From Tidjanibacter sp. (lineage in GTDB: Bacteria; Bacteroidota; Bacteroidia; Bacteroidales; Rikenellaceae), in contig JAFPBB010000020.1 of the NCBI GenBank assembly GCA_017390585.1, positions 1-34,292 of the forward strand: 34,292 nt of DNA. Reading direction: 5' to 3'. The notes below the pieces were generated by a model that made no database searches, had not been told where the DNA came from, and was given only the letters and a program-made list of their open reading frames with translations. The position numbers were made by a program, and so were the translations under genes. Below, piece by piece: positions 1 through 8,465 of this stretch (positions are counted from its first letter, which is position 1; each line of letters opens with the position of its first letter).

Positions 1-88
1 CCTTGATGCCCTCCTCGAGCTCGTTCGCGCAGGAGGTTGCAAACAGCGCTGCGGCTGCCACAACCAACGAAAGAAGAATTTTCTTCAT
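1..88 (-). CDS. Lipoprotein, N-terminal fragment (runs off window)
   Basis: The first 29 codons are visible, starting at the ATG at 86-88 read on the minus strand. The peptide begins MKKILLSLVV, continues with an Ala-rich hydrophobic stretch and reaches a lipobox ending FATSC, so Cys20 would be lipidated after signal peptidase II cleavage. Residues just after the Cys are acidic (ANELEE), which loosely resembles the surface-export signal described for Bacteroidetes lipoproteins. The rest of the gene lies outside the window, so its function cannot be named. It is transcribed away from ung with a 272-base gap that holds a candidate promoter. Confidence 0.75.
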   Translation of the reverse strand, partial: MKKILLSLVVAAAALFATSCANELEEGIK

Positions 89-223
89 ACGCGATTTGTT
101 TTTTTTGGTTTGTTATAAAGTGAATAAATGGGTGTCGTTATTCGGTTGACATACAGTGAATTGGCTGCGTCGCTCGCGTGTGTGTGCGCGGCGTGTGCGT
201 AGTTCACATAGGTATAGTCGCCA

Positions 224-231
224 CAAATGTA
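224..231 (-). promoter_or_regulatory. Candidate -7 box for the lipoprotein gene
   Basis: Minus-strand TACATTTG matches the Bacteroidetes -7 consensus TAnnTTTG exactly. It would give a leader of roughly 130 bases. I do not see a good TTG/TTTG -33 element at the expected spacing, so this is a motif match only. Confidence 0.35.
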
Positions 232-360
232 AGCATTTTTGCGTTAGGATTGACTCTCTTGTCTCGATTTTTTTCTCCGAAGTGTTCATTTTGTCATACA
301 GTTGTCGCGCCCCCACGGAATACGCGGGCGCAAAAAACACAAAAATCGAGCCAAAGATGG

Positions 361-1023
361 TTACCACTCGATGGGATGCTCACCTCTCGAGGTGAGGTAG
401 GAATTGGCCTGCGAGAAGTGGCGCGAGCCGAAGAATCCGTTGTGGGCCGAGAGTGGCGATGGGTGGGCACAGCGCAGTACAAGGTTGCGCCCTCCATCCA
501 CAATCGCCCCCTTGCGTTGTGCATAGGCCCCCCACAGCATATAGACAATGCCATCGCGGCGCTCCGCAAGGCGGCGCACCACAGCGTCCGTGAAGCGTTC
601 CCAGCCGCGACCCGTGTGCGAAGCTGCTTGGTGGGCCCTCACAGTGAGTGTGGCATTGAGTAGCAGAACCCCCTGTTCCGCCCAGCGGTCGAGGTTGCCC
701 GAGGTGGGAATGGGTTTGCCAAGGTCGGCGGCTATCTCCTTGAAAATATTGCGCAGCGAGGGCGGAAAAGGCACACCCTCGTTCACCGAAAAGCACAACC
801 CATTGGCCTGACCCTCACCGTGGTAGGGGTCCTGACCGATGATTACCACCTTCACCTTCGACGGGGGACAGAGGTCCAACGCACGAAAAATGTTGCGGCC
901 CGCAGGGTAGACCACTCCGCGTGCATATTCATCCCTGACAAAGGCTGTGAGTTCCGCAAAATAGGGGCTCTCAAACTCCTCGGCGAGCAGCTCTTTCCAC
1001 TCTTCGTTTATCCTGACGTTCAT
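361..1023 (-). CDS. ung: Uracil-DNA glycosylase, family 1
   Basis: Removes uracil from DNA by hydrolysing the N-glycosidic bond, the first step of base excision repair in the cytoplasm. The 220-residue protein has the normal family length. The family 1 water-activating motif GQDPYH is at residues 63-68 (Asp65 catalytic), followed by the uracil-pocket region, the LLLNATLTVR segment around 120-129 (Asn123 contacts uracil) and the DNA-intercalation motif HPSPLS at 187-192 (His187 catalytic). The ATG at 1021-1023 gives the standard start. It is the last gene of the minus-strand block, 17 bases after the phosphopantetheinyl transferase gene, so co-transcription with that gene and gldE is likely. 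Nothing looks degenerate. Confidence 0.97.
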   Translation of the reverse strand: MNVRINEEWKELLAEEFESPYFAELTAFVRDEYARGVVYPAGRNIFRALDLCPPSKVKVVIIGQDPYHGEGQANGLCFSVNEGVPFPPSLRNIFKEIAADLGKPIPTSGNLDRWAEQGVLLLNATLTVRAHQAASHTGRGWERFTDAVVRRLAERRDGIVYMLWGAYAQRKGAIVDGGRNLVLRCAHPSPLSAHNGFFGSRHFSQANSYLTSRGEHPIEW

Positions 1024-1040
1024 AGCTTCTTGTGGTTATC

Positions 1041-1688
1041 CTAATGATGGGTGACTGTGGGGCGCTCCTCCCACACGTAGCAGAGGACGTGGTCGCCCAC
1101 AAAGCGGTAGTGAATCTGGGGGGTGGTGAGCCCATAGAGCTCGGCGCTGATGGTCTGCAGCTCGGTGTCGAATCCCGTGATGACCATATCGCGGATGAAG
1201 TCGAGGCCCGGGTTGCTGCCATACTTATAGAGGGCCTCCTCCGCGCTCCACATTATGGCCTCGAAGTGACCCCCCACCTGCTCCTCAAATCGGGCTCTCT
1301 CCTCGTGGGAGATGTAGCGCGAGGCCACGCGCGAGAAGTTGCGGTGGAGCTTCTCGATATCCACTCCACAACGCACTCCGCTCAACATCACTGCCACCTT
1401 ACTATCTGAGTGGGAGATGCTTATGTGCGACACCTCACCCACGGGGCGGATGAGGATGGGTGCTCCGGTGGAGCCGTAGCGGATGGTGGCTGTGGGGCCG
1501 AGGAGTTGGCGGATGATGTGGCGTGAGGTGCTCCATTGTGCCCTGCGTGCGGGTGCATTGAGTGTGGCGAGGTGGTCGAGGTCCTCCTCCGTCAGCAGGG
1601 GGGAGTTCTCGGCTTCGGGCCACACGTCGGCCACTACTATGGTGACACCCTCAAGCGGGGCTATGTGTAGAGTCTCAATGTTTTCCAT
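1041..1688 (-). CDS. 4'-phosphopantetheinyl transferase (Sfp/AcpS superfamily)
   Basis: Predicted to transfer the phosphopantetheine arm of CoA onto a carrier-protein serine. The 215-residue protein shows the superfamily core: SHISISHSD (87-95), GVDIE (108-112, Mg-binding acids Asp110 and Glu112) and WSAEEALYK (147-155). The last motif is normally WxxKEAxxxK; the first Lys is Glu here (Glu150) while Glu151 and Lys155 are kept. The reading frame stays open upstream to 1952, but that extension overlaps gldE and is Pro/His-rich low-complexity sequence, so I start at the ATG at 1686-1688 (MENIETL). Ninety-eight bases separate it from gldE. In Bacteroidetes a gene of this family commonly follows gldE. 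The carrier-protein target is not shown by the sequence. Confidence 0.85.
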   Translation of the reverse strand: MENIETLHIAPLEGVTIVVADVWPEAENSPLLTEEDLDHLATLNAPARRAQWSTSRHIIRQLLGPTATIRYGSTGAPILIRPVGEVSHISISHSDSKVAVMLSGVRCGVDIEKLHRNFSRVASRYISHEERARFEEQVGGHFEAIMWSAEEALYKYGSNPGLDFIRDMVITGFDTELQTISAELYGLTTPQIHYRFVGDHVLCYVWEERPTVTHH

Positions 1689-1786
1689 TGGTGGTAATTG
1701 GTCGGGGGATGGGAACAGTCGGGGTTGAGGATGTGGATGTGGAACTTGAGGTGTGGTTGGGGAGGTGCCCACCGAGTGGAGCGTGA

Positions 1787-3097
1787 CTACTTGCCACCCT
1801 CTATCTCCACTTTTATCTCTTCGGCGTGGTGGCCCGCAACCTTCATCACCGTGAGCCTCACACCGTGGAAACTCATCTTGTCGCCTCGCTTGAGAAACTC
1901 CTTCTTGCTCTCCAGCATCAGGCCTGCAATGGTCTCCGCCTCGCCACGACAATCGTCGAAGGTCCCCTCGTCCAGGTCGAGAACCTCCTCCATAAGTCCT
2001 ATATTGGCCTTGGCCTCAAAGAGATAGACTCCCTCCGAGAGTTCCTTGTAGGGTAGTTCTTCGGGCACGTCGCTCTCGTCGTTGATTTCGCCCACAATCT
2101 CCTCGATGATATCCTCCAGCGAGACCAAGCCGAGGGTGGAGCCATACTCATCCACAACGATGGCAATGTGTACCTTGTGGCTCTGGAACTCCTCGAGGAG
2201 TTCGTTGATGCGCTTATGTTCGGGGGTGTAGAAGGCGGGGCGCAGGTGGCGTTGCCACTCGAAGTCGCCTCCCTCGCCGACGTAGCGGAGCATATCTTTG
2301 ACGTAGAGCATTCCGACGATGTGGTCGATGCTCCCCTTGTAGACGGGGATGCGAGAGAAGCCGCTCTCGAGGATAATGCGCCTCACCTCGTCGAAATTCT
2401 CCTCCTCGTCGATGGCCACAATGTCCATACGGGGGTGCATAATCTCCTCCACCTCCTTCGAGGCAAACTGCACAATGCCGCTGAGCATCTCCTTCTCCGT
2501 CTCACTCGGGTTTTCGGTGATCTCGAGAGCATCTTCGAGCTCCTCCATAGAGATGTTCTCGGGCTGAATGAGTCCGCGATTCTGGAGTGCGTCGGAGTAC
2601 TTGACCAGCAAAAATGAGAAGGGCTTGAAGAGTCGGGATATCAGGTTCAGCGGGAGGGCAATAATCTTCGAGAAGCCGCTGGGGTTGTAGCTTGCGTAGA
2701 CCTTGGGGATAATCTCGCCAAAGAGCAGCAGCACAAAGGTTACGGCAACGGTCTTGATGGCAAACTCCCAACCTGTGGAGTGGAACACCACCGTCCTGTC
2801 GATGAGTCGGTTGCAGAGCGAAATGATCAGGATGTTGACCAGATTATTGAAAATAAGGATGGTGGCCAAGAGTTTGTCTTGGTCGGAGAGAAGCGAGAGT
2901 ATGGCCTTGTTGACGGGGGTGTTGGGGTTGCGACGAATCTTGTCCAACTCCTTGGGAGAGAGCGAAAAGAACGCCGTCTCCGAGCCCGACGCAAGGGCAG
3001 AGCAGAAGAGCAGTGCCACCACGGGCACAAGGCTCCATATTACACCCCATTCGAAAGGGTGAAAACTCATTATGGCGAGCAGGTGGGATGTCTCCAT
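1787..3097 (-). CDS. gldE: GldE-like CBS-domain membrane transporter (CNNM/CorC family)
   Basis: The 436-residue protein has a DUF21/CNNM membrane domain (about 1-190, hydrophobic segments near 19-38, 78-97, 115-131 and 145-165), a CBS pair (about 217-275 and 283-340, including VDEYGSTLGLVSLEDIIEEI) and a CorC_HlyC C-terminal domain (about 350-432). This is the layout of the CNNM/CorC family, linked to magnesium or cobalt export; the Bacteroidetes branch is named GldE for its role in gliding in Flavobacterium, where it interacts with the lipoprotein GldD. Non-gliding Bacteroidales also carry it, so motility should not be inferred. It lies 42 bases after ftsZ and continues the same strand. An internal Met at residue 10 is an alternative start. 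Assignment to GldE rather than another CorC paralogue rests on length and neighbourhood. Confidence 0.85.
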   Translation of the reverse strand: METSHLLAIMSFHPFEWGVIWSLVPVVALLFCSALASGSETAFFSLSPKELDKIRRNPNTPVNKAILSLLSDQDKLLATILIFNNLVNILIISLCNRLIDRTVVFHSTGWEFAIKTVAVTFVLLLFGEIIPKVYASYNPSGFSKIIALPLNLISRLFKPFSFLLVKYSDALQNRGLIQPENISMEELEDALEITENPSETEKEMLSGIVQFASKEVEEIMHPRMDIVAIDEEENFDEVRRIILESGFSRIPVYKGSIDHIVGMLYVKDMLRYVGEGGDFEWQRHLRPAFYTPEHKRINELLEEFQSHKVHIAIVVDEYGSTLGLVSLEDIIEEIVGEINDESDVPEELPYKELSEGVYLFEAKANIGLMEEVLDLDEGTFDDCRGEAETIAGLMLESKKEFLKRGDKMSFHGVRLTVMKVAGHHAEEIKVEIEGGK

Positions 3098-3139
3098 TGT
3101 CTCGGTGTCGTGGTCTACAAAGTGGGTGAATGTTGCGGC

Positions 3140-4405
3140 CTACTCGAAGAGCGACCTCTCTTTGGGGCGCACAATCTTCTCCTCCTTGTGCTGTTGTGAG
3201 TCGTTGATCATCTCGCCCACGCTGGCCTTGGAGCCGCGCGAGGTGATGCCTGTCAGTTGCATACCTCTGCGGAAGTAGGCGGGCTCGATGAGCAGGCTCT
3301 CGATATCCTTGTATTTGTCCACGATGTTCCACCTCACAAGACTCTCTTCCTCTGCTCCGGCCACATTCTCCTTCTCCTCCTGGTCATCACTGAGGTGGGA
3401 GAGCTCCTTGCGGCCATTCTGTTCGAAGCCTGTGGCAATGACAGTCACCTCCACTTCGTCGCCCACGAGGTCGCTGGTGGGACCTGCACCGAAGATGATG
3501 CTTGCCTCGTTGCCACCTGCGCTTATGCTTGCGCGACTCTGGATGAGCTTCTGCACCTTGACGGTCTCGTCCATAGTGAGGGGGCTACCCACAGCCCACG
3601 AGAGGTTGAGAAGGATTTTCTTGGCTCCTTTGATGTCGTGCTGGTCGAGCAGGGGGGATGCAAGAGCCTCGCTCACGGCCAGGTCAATCTTGTTGTCGCC
3701 TCCCGCGCGTGCCGAGCCCATCACGGCCACGCCGCTGTCGGTCATTGTGGAGCGGACATCCTCGAGGTCGACATTGATGTAGTCCGAACGGGTGATCATC
3801 TCGGCGATACCTTTGGCAGCTGTTGCGAGCACGTCGTCGGCCTTGTGGAAGGCGTCCATCACGGGGAGTGAGCCGTAGATTTTCGAGAGGTTGTCGTTGC
3901 GGATGACCACAATGGAGTCGGTGTTGAGTTTGAGCTCTTCGAGACCCTTGAGGGCCTGACCCATACGCACGGGGCCTTCGCCCGTGAAGGGGAGGGTGAC
4001 GATGGCCACAGTCAGCAGACCTTTGGATTTGGCAGCCTTGGCAATGATGGGAGCTGCGCCGGTGCCGGTGCCGCCGCCCATACCTGCTGTGATGAAGATC
4101 ATTCGGGCCTTGCTGTTCTCCAGCTCGAGCATAATGGAGTCGAGCGACTCTATGGCGAGTTGCCTGCCTTTTTCGGGCACACCGCCTGCGCCGTGGCCGC
4201 TACCGAGCTGAATCTGTTTCTCGATGGGGCTGGCTTTGAGTGCCTGACGGTCTGTGTTGCAGACCATAAAGGATACTCCGAGGATACCGAGGTCATACAT
4301 ATGGTTGACGGCGTTGCCGCCGGCGCCTCCCACGCCCATAACAAGGATGTCCGATGCGGACTTGGTGGGTGCGGAAATGGATGACAAAAGGTCTGTATAG
4401 CTCAT
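3140..4405 (-). CDS. ftsZ: Cell division protein FtsZ
   Basis: Tubulin-like GTPase that assembles the Z-ring at midcell. The 421-residue protein has the N-terminal nucleotide loop GVGGAGGNAV (24-33), the tubulin signature GMGGGTGTGAAP (108-119) and the T7 synergy loop NVDLEDVRS (211-219), whose Asp213 and Asp216 complete the GTPase site of the neighbouring subunit. A variable linker follows from about residue 330. The PAYFRR motif (375-380), resembling the conserved peptide that binds FtsA and other partners, is not at the very end: 41 further, mostly charged residues follow, ending KERSLFE. It lies 104 bases after ftsA, the usual order. The start ATG at 4403-4405 is unambiguous. Confidence 0.98.
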   Translation of the reverse strand: MSYTDLLSSISAPTKSASDILVMGVGGAGGNAVNHMYDLGILGVSFMVCNTDRQALKASPIEKQIQLGSGHGAGGVPEKGRQLAIESLDSIMLELENSKARMIFITAGMGGGTGTGAAPIIAKAAKSKGLLTVAIVTLPFTGEGPVRMGQALKGLEELKLNTDSIVVIRNDNLSKIYGSLPVMDAFHKADDVLATAAKGIAEMITRSDYINVDLEDVRSTMTDSGVAVMGSARAGGDNKIDLAVSEALASPLLDQHDIKGAKKILLNLSWAVGSPLTMDETVKVQKLIQSRASISAGGNEASIIFGAGPTSDLVGDEVEVTVIATGFEQNGRKELSHLSDDQEEKENVAGAEEESLVRWNIVDKYKDIESLLIEPAYFRRGMQLTGITSRGSKASVGEMINDSQQHKEEKIVRPKERSLFE

Positions 4406-4509
4406 TGTTTGTTGCTCTTTTCGTTGTTGTGTCGGTTGGGTTACTTTGGGTCGTTCCTACTCCTGCGAGTCGTGGGACACCGGGCGGATAGTCGAGAGTG
4501 TGTGGGGGG

Positions 4510-6003
4510 CTACTCCATCTCGTCGTCGACGATGTCGCCTCCGAAGAAGAAATTCTCCACCTTCTTCCACCAGCCCCTCTTCTTGGGCTCCCTCTCCTCC
4601 TTCTCTTTTCCGCCTTTCTTCTCTGCGGGTTGCTCGGGGGTGGTCTCCTCCTTGGTGTCCTCCTTGGTGTTGTTGGGCACCTGAGGAGTCGCAGGAACGG
4701 TGGGTGTGGTGGGAGTGGTGGGAGTGGTGGGTGTTGCAGGAGCGGCGGGAATAGCGGGAGTCGCAATCTCCTCCTCCTTCTTCTCCACCTCTGCTACGGG
4801 GGCCTTGCTTATTGGTTTGACGTAGTCGCTTGCGGGGGTGTTTTTGGCGCTCATACCGATGTTGAGCAGGCCGATTGCTGTTGCAAGTTCGGGTGCAGAG
4901 AATCCGTCCATCGACTCTGCCGAGATGTCGCTCTCTGCCGAGCCGAGTCGCACCTCATAGCCCGTACGCTCTCTGAAGAGGGTGTCGATGCCGGCGAGTT
5001 TGGAGCCGCCACCTGTGAGCACAATGCCTGCGGGAATGCGATTGTGGTAACCGGAGGCTTTGATCTCTGCGTTGACAAAGTCGATAATGTCGAGCATACG
5101 CGACTCGATGATGGTGGTCAGGTCGCGGTAGGTGATCTCCTTATATTTCTGGTGGGGCGAGTGGGCATTGATGCGGACTGCCTTGTTGAGCTTACTTTCG
5201 GGGATGGCGCTGGCAGTGGCATAGCCACACGCGGTCTTGAGTGTCTCGATGGTACCTTCGGGGATGGCGGTGGTGCGGATGTCCTTATTGATGGCTGCCG
5301 AGCCGAAGGGGATGGATGCAACATAGCGCACCACTTTGTTCTGGTAGATGCAGATGTCGGTGGCTCCTGCTCCGAAGTCGATGACAATGACGCCGCTCTC
5401 CTTCTCCTCCTCGGTGGCGGCCACGCTGGCGCTGGCTACGCCCGAGGCTACAAACTCCACAGCGGGGATGTCTGCGCGCTTGAAGGCTTTGGTTATGCGC
5501 TCGATGACCACTTTGCCGCCGAGTACGAAACTGTAGGTGGTCTCCAGGCGGTGGCCAAAGCGACCCACGGGGCTTCCGAGGGTCTCATTGGCGTCGACCT
5601 TGTAGTGCTGTGGTATGCGCGAGATGATGACCTTGCCGTCGGGAGCCTGCACGTTGGCCATATTGTCGTGGAGTTTTTCCACATCCTTTTCGGTGATTTC
5701 GCCGTCGGGGCTTCCCACAAAGACGAATCCCGAGTTGTCGGCGCAGATGATGTGTCTGCCCGAGAGGCCCACCCACACCTCGTCGGCCTTGACGCCGTTG
5801 CGGGCTTCGAGTTCACCCACGGCTTCGCGGATGGCGTTGGTGACGTGTTCGATATTGTCCACCTCACCTCGTGTGAAACCCTGCATAGGTTTCGACACAG
5901 CGTCCACCACAATAGTCTCGCCCTCCACGGAACGCAGACCGAGGGCTGCTGCCACCTTGCTGCCGCCCAAATCTACCGAAATTAAATATTGCTCCATTGC
6001 CAT
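4510..6003 (-). CDS. ftsA: Cell division protein FtsA
   Basis: Actin-like ATPase that tethers FtsZ to the inner membrane and signals to the septal synthases. The actin-fold core spans about residues 1-395, with the phosphate loop VDLGGSK near the N-terminus, VIDFGAGATD in the second phosphate region and ILTGGGSKL-type adenosine motif (written GIVLTGGGSKL here). The C-terminus is unusual: about 70 residues of Pro/Thr-rich sequence (repeated TPTTPT units) and then Lys/Glu-rich linker lead to the amphipathic membrane helix KKRGWWKKVENFFFGG (474-489). At 497 residues it is longer than E. coli FtsA (about 420), explained by the linker. Two in-frame ATGs lie at 6001-6003 and 5995-5997; I keep the outer one without strong evidence. 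ftsQ lies 141 bases upstream, the largest gap in the cluster, and no gene is visible in it. Confidence 0.97.
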   Translation of the reverse strand: MAMEQYLISVDLGGSKVAAALGLRSVEGETIVVDAVSKPMQGFTRGEVDNIEHVTNAIREAVGELEARNGVKADEVWVGLSGRHIICADNSGFVFVGSPDGEITEKDVEKLHDNMANVQAPDGKVIISRIPQHYKVDANETLGSPVGRFGHRLETTYSFVLGGKVVIERITKAFKRADIPAVEFVASGVASASVAATEEEKESGVIVIDFGAGATDICIYQNKVVRYVASIPFGSAAINKDIRTTAIPEGTIETLKTACGYATASAIPESKLNKAVRINAHSPHQKYKEITYRDLTTIIESRMLDIIDFVNAEIKASGYHNRIPAGIVLTGGGSKLAGIDTLFRERTGYEVRLGSAESDISAESMDGFSAPELATAIGLLNIGMSAKNTPASDYVKPISKAPVAEVEKKEEEIATPAIPAAPATPTTPTTPTTPTVPATPQVPNNTKEDTKEETTPEQPAEKKGGKEKEEREPKKRGWWKKVENFFFGGDIVDDEME

Positions 6004-6144
6004 CTTATCTCAAATCGTGTATGTTGTATCTTGTAAAAATCCTGAATAGTTTTTGGCCTCCCCCCGAGATTCTATTCCCGAGTGGTGCCACAAAGTTGTT
6101 CTCCCGAGGTCTGCTCCGAGAGGGTTGCCCGCCAGCCTTTGGGG

Positions 6145-6996
6145 CTACTCGGCTCTCCAGAGTGCTTGGCCCTCATATTCGACGCAGAGACGTCCCTTGG
6201 TCATATCCACCACTCGGGCCTCGCAGAAGCGACGCCAGCGGTAGAGCTTGGCCTCCACATCCTCCAGCGCGCCGAACTCCAAAATGTAGCCTCCTTCGCG
6301 TGGAACAAGCTCAAGATGAGGCTCTTGGAATGCATCTTTGGCACTCTTGCGCCTCGGTTTCTTCAGCTCCATCTGGACGAACTTGCCCTGCAAGTCGGCT
6401 CTCGACTCGGTAAGAAGGACAAAGTTAGTGAGTTTGCAAAGAAAATTATAACATTCCTTCGATTTTTTTTCGCCCTCGCCAATCCATTCTCGGAGGCTGC
6501 CCGTGAAACTTTTCCCAAAGGGAAGCCACAGCTCGCCCGTCACGATGGGGAGGTTGAGTGCTACGGTGGGGTCGGCAGGGAGGACATAGAGGTCGCGGGT
6601 GAGGTAGAAGTCGTAGCCCGAGGTGGTCCGCACTCTCATCAGTGGTTCGCGTTGAGCAACCTCCACAGTGAGGGTCCCCTCGTAGTCGACATAGGTGATG
6701 GCGCGCTCGGTGAAGCAGTACTCCTCCACCACGCGGTTGATGGCGGCCAGATTGAGGCTGTCCACAGCCATCCCGATGGGATTGAGTCCTGCGTTCTCGA
6801 TGAGTCCCACGACCAACTCGGGGTAGAGAAATCCGTCGTTGCGGCTCTTCTCCACCCTCACCTCCACGCGCTCCACCCTGCGGCTGCTCTCCTTCTCGCG
6901 CCTGAGGAGTGAGGCAGCAACGAAAAACGCCACCACAGCACACCAAAATAGCACCGTACCGACGATGCGCCATATCCTTCTGCCTCTGCTACTCAT
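6145..6996 (-). CDS. ftsQ: Cell division protein FtsQ/DivIB
   Basis: Bitopic membrane protein that scaffolds the divisome in the periplasm and links FtsL and the septal synthases to the ring. The 283-residue protein has a short basic cytoplasmic start (MSSRGRRIWR), one transmembrane helix at about 8-31 and a periplasmic domain. The part at about 40-115 fits a POTRA-like domain and about 115-275 the FtsQ beta domain, but sequence conservation is low, as is usual for this family in Bacteroidetes. Assignment rests on length, topology and position between murC and ftsA. The start at 6994-6996 is backed by a Shine-Dalgarno-like AGGAGAG just upstream, uncommon in this window, with a hairpin directly above it. 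Confidence 0.9.
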   Translation of the reverse strand: MSSRGRRIWRIVGTVLFWCAVVAFFVAASLLRREKESSRRVERVEVRVEKSRNDGFLYPELVVGLIENAGLNPIGMAVDSLNLAAINRVVEEYCFTERAITYVDYEGTLTVEVAQREPLMRVRTTSGYDFYLTRDLYVLPADPTVALNLPIVTGELWLPFGKSFTGSLREWIGEGEKKSKECYNFLCKLTNFVLLTESRADLQGKFVQMELKKPRRKSAKDAFQEPHLELVPREGGYILEFGALEDVEAKLYRWRRFCEARVVDMTKGRLCVEYEGQALWRAE

Positions 6997-6998
6997 AT

Positions 6999-7023
6999 CT
7001 CTCCTATGGAGGAGTCGTCCTCC
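6999..7023 (-). promoter_or_regulatory. Hairpin and Shine-Dalgarno sequence upstream of ftsQ
   Basis: On the minus strand GGAGGA (7013-7008 region) in plus coordinates pairs with TCCTCC at 7018-7023 across a 4-base loop, a perfect 6-bp hairpin. It is followed within a few bases by AGGAGAG and then the ftsQ ATG. The hairpin arm nearer the start, read CTCCTCC, can pair either with the upstream purine run or with the Shine-Dalgarno itself (CTCCT/AGGAG), so two mutually exclusive structures are possible. Pairing is seen directly; any regulatory role is inference. Confidence 0.4.
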
Positions 7024-7070
7024 TGTTTTCTATCACTTCGTTTTGCTTTTTTGTCTCTCCCGTCAGGCCG

Positions 7071-8444
7071 CTATCTTTCGCTCTGTTTCTCGCGGAGTCG
7101 GCGAGCAACCTCGGCACACTCGCGGTCGATGTCACCTGCGCCGAAGGTGACCACAATGTCGCTCTCTCCCTCGGCCAAAGTCTCTGCCAACCTGCTCTTT
7201 TCCACGAGGATGCAGGGAGCAGTGATACCCTCCATCAACATATGGCTCGAGACTCCCTCGATGGGTAACTCTCGTGCGGGGTAGATGGGCAACAGCACCA
7301 CCTTGTCTGCCTCCGAGAGTGCCTCACAGAAGCCCTCGGCGAAGTCGCGGGTGCGGGTGTAGAGGTGGGGTTGGAATGCTATGGTGAGGTGTCTGCCGGG
7401 GAACATTCCTCGGATGGAACGGATTGCTGCCGAGAGCTCCCTCGGGTGGTGGGCATAGTCGTCGATGTAGACCTGCGTGGGAGTGTTAATCCAAGTCTCG
7501 AAACGTCGCTTCACACCCTCGAACTCCTCGAGGGCTGTGCGTAGAGCCTCCTTGTCGAAGTCGCCGCCGGCCCAAAGTGCCGCCACAGCAGCCACGGCAT
7601 TCTCCACATTGATTTCACCGCCTATGCCGAGTCGACAACCATCAATCCTGCCGTCGGGGCAGACTATGTTGAATCGGAATGTACCGTCGCCCACGGGGGT
7701 GAGTCCTTCGGTGTGGAAGTCGGCCTCGGGATTGGTGAGGTCGTAGGTGTACTCGCGGATGCCACGGTTGGAGTGCTCAATCTCGAGTCCGAGGTGTTTG
7801 ATGAGCGTGCCACCCTCCACGATGCGCTCCACAAACTCACCGAAGGCTCGCTTGAGGGTGGAGTGATCGCCATAGATGTCGAGGTGGTCGGCATCGGTGC
7901 TTGTCACCACCGCGATGGTGGGGCTCAGGCGCAGGAACGAACGGTCGAACTCGTCGGCCTCCACAGCCATCCTCTCGCCGCCTCCGAGGAGTAGGTTGCT
8001 ACCAAGGTTGCGCGAAATGCCACCGAGGAAGGCGTTGCCTCCGCCTGTGGCGCGGAGAGTGATCCACGCGGTGAGGGTTGTGGTGGTGGTTTTTCCGTGG
8101 GTGCCTGCAATGGCGGTGGTCACCTTGCCGGCGGTGAGGTGGCCGAGTGCTTCGGAGCGTTTGATGACCTCGAAGCCGTTGGCCCTGAAGTGGTTGAGCT
8201 CGCTGTGGTCACTCGGGATGGCGGGGGTGTAGATGACGAGGGTCTCGGTGGGATTGAGCCACTCCTCACCGATGAGGGCCACATTGTCGTCATAGTGAAT
8301 CTCGGCACCCTCGGCTTCCAATTCGGCTGTCAGTGGCGAGGGAGTGCGGTCGTAGCCTGCCACACGCACCCCTTCGTGAAGAAAGTAGCGCGCAATGGCA
8401 CTCATACCTATGCCACCTATGCCAACAAAATATACACTCTTCAT
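7071..8444 (-). CDS. murC: UDP-N-acetylmuramate--L-alanine ligase
   Basis: Cytoplasmic ATP-dependent ligase that adds the first L-Ala to UDP-MurNAc. The 457-residue protein has the Mur N-terminal UDP-binding motif GIGGIGMS (8-15), the ATP-binding loop GTHGKTT (114-120) and the Mur central and C-terminal domains, including the DDYAHHP motif after residue 300. Length is normal for MurC. It lies 21 bases after murG and 74 bases before ftsQ. The start at 8442-8444 gives the expected N-terminus MKSVYFVGIGG. Confidence 0.98.
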   Translation of the reverse strand: MKSVYFVGIGGIGMSAIARYFLHEGVRVAGYDRTPSPLTAELEAEGAEIHYDDNVALIGEEWLNPTETLVIYTPAIPSDHSELNHFRANGFEVIKRSEALGHLTAGKVTTAIAGTHGKTTTTTLTAWITLRATGGGNAFLGGISRNLGSNLLLGGGERMAVEADEFDRSFLRLSPTIAVVTSTDADHLDIYGDHSTLKRAFGEFVERIVEGGTLIKHLGLEIEHSNRGIREYTYDLTNPEADFHTEGLTPVGDGTFRFNIVCPDGRIDGCRLGIGGEINVENAVAAVAALWAGGDFDKEALRTALEEFEGVKRRFETWINTPTQVYIDDYAHHPRELSAAIRSIRGMFPGRHLTIAFQPHLYTRTRDFAEGFCEALSEADKVVLLPIYPARELPIEGVSSHMLMEGITAPCILVEKSRLAETLAEGESDIVVTFGAGDIDRECAEVARRLREKQSER

Positions 8445-8465
8445 ATCTCTCTGAATCTCTATTGC

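Noticed and set aside
307..331. GCGCCC/GGGCGC hairpin between ung and the lipoprotein gene
   Set aside because: The T run precedes rather than follows the stem on the minus strand, so it is not a convincing terminator for ung.
1689..1952. Longer start for the phosphopantetheinyl transferase
   Set aside because: The extension is low-complexity, overlaps gldE and lacks family similarity; the ATG at 1686-1688 fits.
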